A stretch of 43,219 nt of DNA, from NCBI GenBank assembly GCA_964343805.1, contig CAYFLR010000049.1:1-43219 (forward strand), written 5' to 3'. Shown in pieces: positions 43,149 to 43,219 of this stretch. The first letter of the stretch is position 1, and the number at the start of each line of letters is the position of its first letter. Source of the stretch: CAYFLR01 sp964343805 (lineage in GTDB: Bacteria; Bdellovibrionota_B; Oligoflexia; CAYFLR01). A program made the translations under genes and the position numbers. A model generated the notes under the pieces. The model was not told where the DNA came from and ran no database searches. It worked only from the letters and a program-made list of their open reading frames with translations.

Positions 43149-43219
43149 CTCCGCCGTTCAGGGCGGAGTTAGCAAATCTTTCAAAATTAATACTTCCTTA
43201 CTGTAGAAGAATCCCACGC
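43149..43219 (+). mobile_element. IS200/IS605-type right-end (omega-RNA-like) repeat, copy 2, truncated by window end
   Basis: Bases 43150-43219 match 35073-35142 with one difference (C for T at 43164). Here the first hairpin is perfect: CTCCGCC GTTCAG GGCGGAG. The copy reaches AATCCCACGC and is then cut by the window edge, so the right hairpin and any transposase beyond cannot be seen. It is in the same orientation as copy 1, on the other side of zinc locus 2. Confidence 0.65.

Noticed and set aside
1..43219. tRNA, rRNA, prophage or complete transposase genes
   Set aside because: None of their hallmarks was seen on either strand.

Overview
Organism and assembly. This is low-GC DNA (roughly 40%), dense with Sec-exported lipoproteins, secreted proteins and hybrid histidine kinases. 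It carries a TIGR02147-family regulator (12778-13653), a family best known from Bdellovibrio relatives and Fibrobacter. A member of the Bdellovibrionota or a related Gram-negative group fits best; this is inference, as no rRNA or other phylogenetic marker is present. Six 10-N gaps and one 110-N gap mark the window as a draft or metagenome assembly. In at least four genes the frame differs on the two sides of a gap, so gap lengths are nominal.

Left third (1-13653). A partial HAD phosphatase is followed by a tiny-gene region whose Shine-Dalgarno sequences lie in a shared hairpin. Then come a CAP-domain lipoprotein, an unknown secreted protein, an M15 DD-peptidase coupled to a receiver-kinase fusion whose phospho-acceptor His is replaced by Asn, a decayed tag (3-methyladenine glycosylase) fragment, a large multidomain lipoprotein, a GH25 muramidase, a PAS hybrid kinase, a secreted CBM21/beta-propeller protein and the TIGR02147 regulator.

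Zinc locus 1 (13655-18254, minus strand). In transcription order: a small His-rich exported protein, a candidate Zur box, a lipoprotein with eleven HDHE units, a porin-like protein, a ZnuA-type binding protein, a ZnuB-type permease and a small DUF6488-like periplasmic protein. It has no ATPase of its own.

Middle (18426-36237). RidA sits beside a 1047-residue sensor with two complete kinase modules around a receiver. Next are several secreted or lipoproteins of unknown function, two diverged DUF123 GIY-YIG genes, an exported protein resembling flagellar hook/rod proteins, a truncated duplicate of a gene found intact 3 kb away, a LamG lipoprotein with an Asp/Ser tail, an exported terpenoid-cyclase-like alpha-toroid protein, an HELLH metallopeptidase split by gaps and a CHAD-like exported protein.

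Zinc locus 2 (36585-43088). A Fur/Zur regulator is divergent from znuA-znuC-znuB, a YcgR-type permease (frameshifted in a His tract), its TIGR03943/YcgQ partner, a His/Cys-rich periplasmic protein and a second copy of the locus 1 lipoprotein family. Two palindromes in the divergent promoter are the likely Zur operators. The single ATPase here could also serve locus 1. The locus plus the CHAD-like gene is bracketed by direct copies of a hairpin repeat resembling the right end or omega-RNA region of IS200/IS605 elements; the right copy runs off the window.
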